From contig NZ_LT629750.1 of NCBI RefSeq assembly GCF_900105125.1, positions 6,661,001 to 6,725,000 on the forward strand: a stretch of 64,000 nt of DNA, written 5' to 3'. Within the stretch, counting starts at the first letter, position 1. Each line of letters starts with the position of its first letter. The notes under the pieces were generated by a model. That model made no database searches. It saw nothing but the letters and a program-made list of their open reading frames with translations, and was not told where the DNA came from. The translations under genes and the position numbers were made by a program. Positions 61,442 through 64,000 of this stretch are shown piece by piece. The DNA comes from Bradyrhizobium canariense (GTDB taxonomy: Bacteria; Pseudomonadota; Alphaproteobacteria; Rhizobiales; Xanthobacteraceae).

Positions 61442-64000
61442 ATGGCCATTGTTCGATTTGCGTTGCGGTTTCCTCACACTTTCTACGTGCTGGCAGCGCT
61501 GATCCTGTTTCTCGGCGTCGCCGCCATCCGATCAATGCCGACGGATATTTTTCCGGAGATCCGGATTCCAGTGGTGACGGTCATATGGCAATACACCGGG
61601 CTCACCACGCCGGAGATGGAACAGCGCGTCAGCACCTACAGCCAGTATTCCATCAGCGCCAACGTCAACGGCATCAAGAACATGGAAGTGCAGACCCTCA
61701 ATGGTCTGTCGATCCAGAAGCTCTATTTCCAGCCCGACGTGAATCTCGACCTCGCTATTGCGCAAGTCGTGTCCGCGACGAATTCGATTCGCGCGCTGAT
61801 GCCGCCCGGGATCCAGCCGCCGATCGTCGTGCAGTTCAATGCATCGAGCGTTCCCGTGCTGCAACTCAGTCTCAATTCGGACAGCCTGAACGAGCAGCAG
61901 CTCTACGATTTCGGCATTTACCGCGTTCGCCAGGAACTGGCGCCGGTTCCCGGCGTCACGCTGCCGACGCCGGCCGGTGGCAAGTATCGGCAGATCATGG
62001 TCGATATCGACCCGGACAAGCTGCTGTCCCGGGGTCTGACGCCGCTCGACATCGTGAACGCGGTCAATACCCAGAACCTGACGCTGCCGTCAGGAACCGC
62101 GAAGATCGGAAAAACCCAATATACCGTGCGAACCAACGCGACACCGGCGTCGATCGACGATCTCAATCAAATGCCGGTCAAGTTCGTCAACGGCGCCACC
62201 ATCCTGTTGAAGGACGTGGCTCAGGTCCGCGACGGATCGCTGGTGCAGCAGAACATCGTGCGCGAGGACGGCCATCGCTCGGTCTTGCTCAGCGTGATCA
62301 AGAATGGCAATGCCTCCACATTGGCGGTCGTCAACGGCGTGAAGCAGGCCCTGCAGGCGATCCGCGCCGCGGCGCCGGCGGGACTGAAGATCAACGAGCT
62401 GTTCGACCAGTCGGTATTCGTTACGAACTCGGTTAACGGCGTGCTGCGGGAAGGCGCCATCGCGGCGGGTCTCACCGCGCTGATGATTCTGATCTTCCTT
62501 GGCTCCTGGCGCTCGACGCTGGTGGTGATGATCTCAATCCCGCTGGCGATCCTGTCGTCCCTCATCATGCTGTACTTTCTCGGAGAAACGTTGAACACCA
62601 TGACGCTCGGCGGCCTTGCGCTGGCGGTCGGTATATTGGTCGACGACTCGACCGTCACCATCGAGAACACCCACCGACTATGGACCGAAGAGCGGATGCC
62701 GCTTTCGGAGGCGACGCTGCACGGCGCCGCCGAAATTGCGGTGCCGACGCTGGTTTCGACTCTCGCCATCAGTTGCGTGTTCACGTCGGTGGTGTTCCTC
62801 GACGGGCCGGCCAAGTACCTGTTCACGCCACTTGGACTTGCCGTCGTATTTGCGATGCTGGCTTCCTACGGTTTGTCGCGCACCCTGACGCCGATCACGA
62901 TCGGCTTGCTGCTGAGGAGTGAGCGTCATGGCACGGACGATGGGCGCCCGGCAGGTTTCTTCTCGCGGATCTCCGCCGCATTCGAGCGCGGCTTCGAGCG
63001 ACTGCGTGATGGCTATATGAAAATTCTCACCCTTCTGCTTCGGCGGCGAGCCATCGTGCCTGTCGTCGCCGTGTTGATACTCGGTCTCGGCGCAGTAATG
63101 GCGATGCTCGTTGGCCGGGATTTTTTCCCGCTCATCGACGGCGGCCAGATCCAGCTTCACGTTCGCGCTCCCGCCGGGACCCGCATCGAAAGCACCGAGG
63201 CGATATTCCAGAAGGTCGAGGACAAGATCCGCGAAGTCATTCCGGACAAGGACCGCGGGCTCATTATCGACAATATCGGGCTGCCGGCGCGAGCCTACAA
63301 TCTGGCATTCGCCGACGGCTCCACGATTGGAATCAACGATGGTGTTATCCAGGTGGCGCTCAAGGAAGGCCATAGGCCGACCGCCGACTACATCAAGAAA
63401 TTGCGTCAGGTGCTGCCCGCCGAATTTCCCGAGGATACGTTTTATTTCCAGGCAGCCGACATCGTGACGCAGATTCTGAACTTCGGATTGCCGGCGCAGA
63501 TCGACGTCCGGACGATGGGCTCCGACCCGAACAACCTACCGTTGGCAAAGAAACTTCGTCAGCGTCTTGCCGCGATTCCCGGCATCGCCGACGCGCACCT
63601 GCAACAGGAAGTCGACGGTCCGGATTTCTACACAGATATCGACCGGACTCGGGCCGCTGAGCTTGGCCTCAATGCCAGCACGGTGGCCACCAACATCAAT
63701 GTCAGCCTGAGTTCGTCGGTGCAGGTGTCGCCAAATTTCTGGACCGATCCGGCTTCGGGGATTCCGTATTATCTGGCCGTACAGACACCGGAATACAGGG
63801 TCAACTCGCTGAACGCGCTCGCCAACACCCCGGTGTCGACTTCGCTGGCGGTCAGCGGTCAAATCGTCCCTGGCATGCTCAGCAATATCGCGACGTTCAA
63901 GCGGGACACGGTTCCGACCAATTCCAACCAGAGCAATGTTCAGGAGGTTTACGACGTTTATGCGAGCGTGCAGGGGCGCGATCTCGGCGGTGTCGCAGCC
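61442..64000 (+). CDS. RND efflux pump, permease subunit (partial, runs off window)
   Basis: From the ATG at 61442 the frame stays open to the right edge: 853 codons of about 1,040 expected. MAIVRFALRFPHTFYVLAALI is the first helix; FPEIRIPVVTVIWQYTGLTTPEMEQRV opens the porter domain; LAVGILVDDSTVTIENTHR (about 395-412) has the paired aspartates of TM4 needed for proton coupling; GRDFFPLIDGGQI and later segments match the HAE/HME type. The substrate (drugs or metal) cannot be decided; adjacent DUF305 hints at metal. No membrane fusion protein gene is seen upstream, so it may follow. Confidence 0.9.
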   Translation, partial: MAIVRFALRFPHTFYVLAALILFLGVAAIRSMPTDIFPEIRIPVVTVIWQYTGLTTPEMEQRVSTYSQYSISANVNGIKNMEVQTLNGLSIQKLYFQPDVNLDLAIAQVVSATNSIRALMPPGIQPPIVVQFNASSVPVLQLSLNSDSLNEQQLYDFGIYRVRQELAPVPGVTLPTPAGGKYRQIMVDIDPDKLLSRGLTPLDIVNAVNTQNLTLPSGTAKIGKTQYTVRTNATPASIDDLNQMPVKFVNGATILLKDVAQVRDGSLVQQNIVREDGHRSVLLSVIKNGNASTLAVVNGVKQALQAIRAAAPAGLKINELFDQSVFVTNSVNGVLREGAIAAGLTALMILIFLGSWRSTLVVMISIPLAILSSLIMLYFLGETLNTMTLGGLALAVGILVDDSTVTIENTHRLWTEERMPLSEATLHGAAEIAVPTLVSTLAISCVFTSVVFLDGPAKYLFTPLGLAVVFAMLASYGLSRTLTPITIGLLLRSERHGTDDGRPAGFFSRISAAFERGFERLRDGYMKILTLLLRRRAIVPVVAVLILGLGAVMAMLVGRDFFPLIDGGQIQLHVRAPAGTRIESTEAIFQKVEDKIREVIPDKDRGLIIDNIGLPARAYNLAFADGSTIGINDGVIQVALKEGHRPTADYIKKLRQVLPAEFPEDTFYFQAADIVTQILNFGLPAQIDVRTMGSDPNNLPLAKKLRQRLAAIPGIADAHLQQEVDGPDFYTDIDRTRAAELGLNASTVATNINVSLSSSVQVSPNFWTDPASGIPYYLAVQTPEYRVNSLNALANTPVSTSLAVSGQIVPGMLSNIATFKRDTVPTNSNQSNVQEVYDVYASVQGRDLGGVAA

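Overview
The window is a GC-rich alphaproteobacterial chromosome segment. The gene set points to the Bradyrhizobium/Rhodopseudomonas group: a Caulobacter-type flagellar operon ending in flbD with sciP beside it, rhizobial OmpA-like porins, an alphaproteobacterial serC leader, many small secreted proteins, and several families of palindromic intergenic repeats. The genus is an inference from sequence character; no marker gene for species is present.

Layout. 0-7.7 kb: end of a GNAT acetyltransferase, a DUF1275 membrane protein, aroE, two tandem paralogous secreted proteins, an lldD-type FMN dehydrogenase (minus), glmM and an Fsr-like MFS exporter. 8-11.5 kb: two outer-membrane beta-barrel proteins, a glutathione S-transferase, a GNAT enzyme. 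11.5-14.6 kb: the serine pathway genes serC and serA, with a structured leader before serC. 14.6-23.8 kb: metallo-beta-lactamase-fold protein, 2-hydroxyacid dehydrogenase, chemoreceptor, a broken EamA transporter with an intact paralogue nearby, HD phosphohydrolase, M13 peptidase. 24-30 kb: purA, a proline-rich one-TM protein, AraC regulator, DUF4112 protein. 30.1-30.9 kb: a complete IS5-family (IS427-like) element inserted exactly at the stop codon of the DUF4112 gene. 31-35.8 kb: msrB, periplasmic msrA, a RecD-like helicase, a luciferase-like monooxygenase. 36.1-37.8 kb: YeiH-type transporter plus a small membrane protein. 38.1-43.5 kb: a sulfonate utilisation operon (ssuA-ssuA-ssuD-ssuC-ssuB-flavin reductase). 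44-52.2 kb (minus): flagellar genes fliF-fliG-fliH-fliN-flbD, sciP, flgD and fliK. 52.5-55.1 kb: mnmA, a methyltransferase and tRNA-Met(CAT).

55.1-61.4 kb downstream of the tRNA is accessory in character: a divergent unit of a DUF4238 gene and an overlapping gene pair whose second member is a HEPN-like protein with an Rx5H motif, sharing a 66-nt intergenic region with a perfect 9-bp inverted repeat, followed by a string of very small secreted or single-TM proteins. The window ends in a DUF305 protein gene and the first 853 codons of an RND efflux pump.

The most interesting candidate for an undescribed system is the DUF4238/HEPN divergon at 55.5-57.3 kb. Other observations are candidate CtrA boxes near fliF, sciP and an omp gene, the serC leader hairpin that presents the ribosome binding site in its loop, and the two tandem SsuA-like binding proteins.
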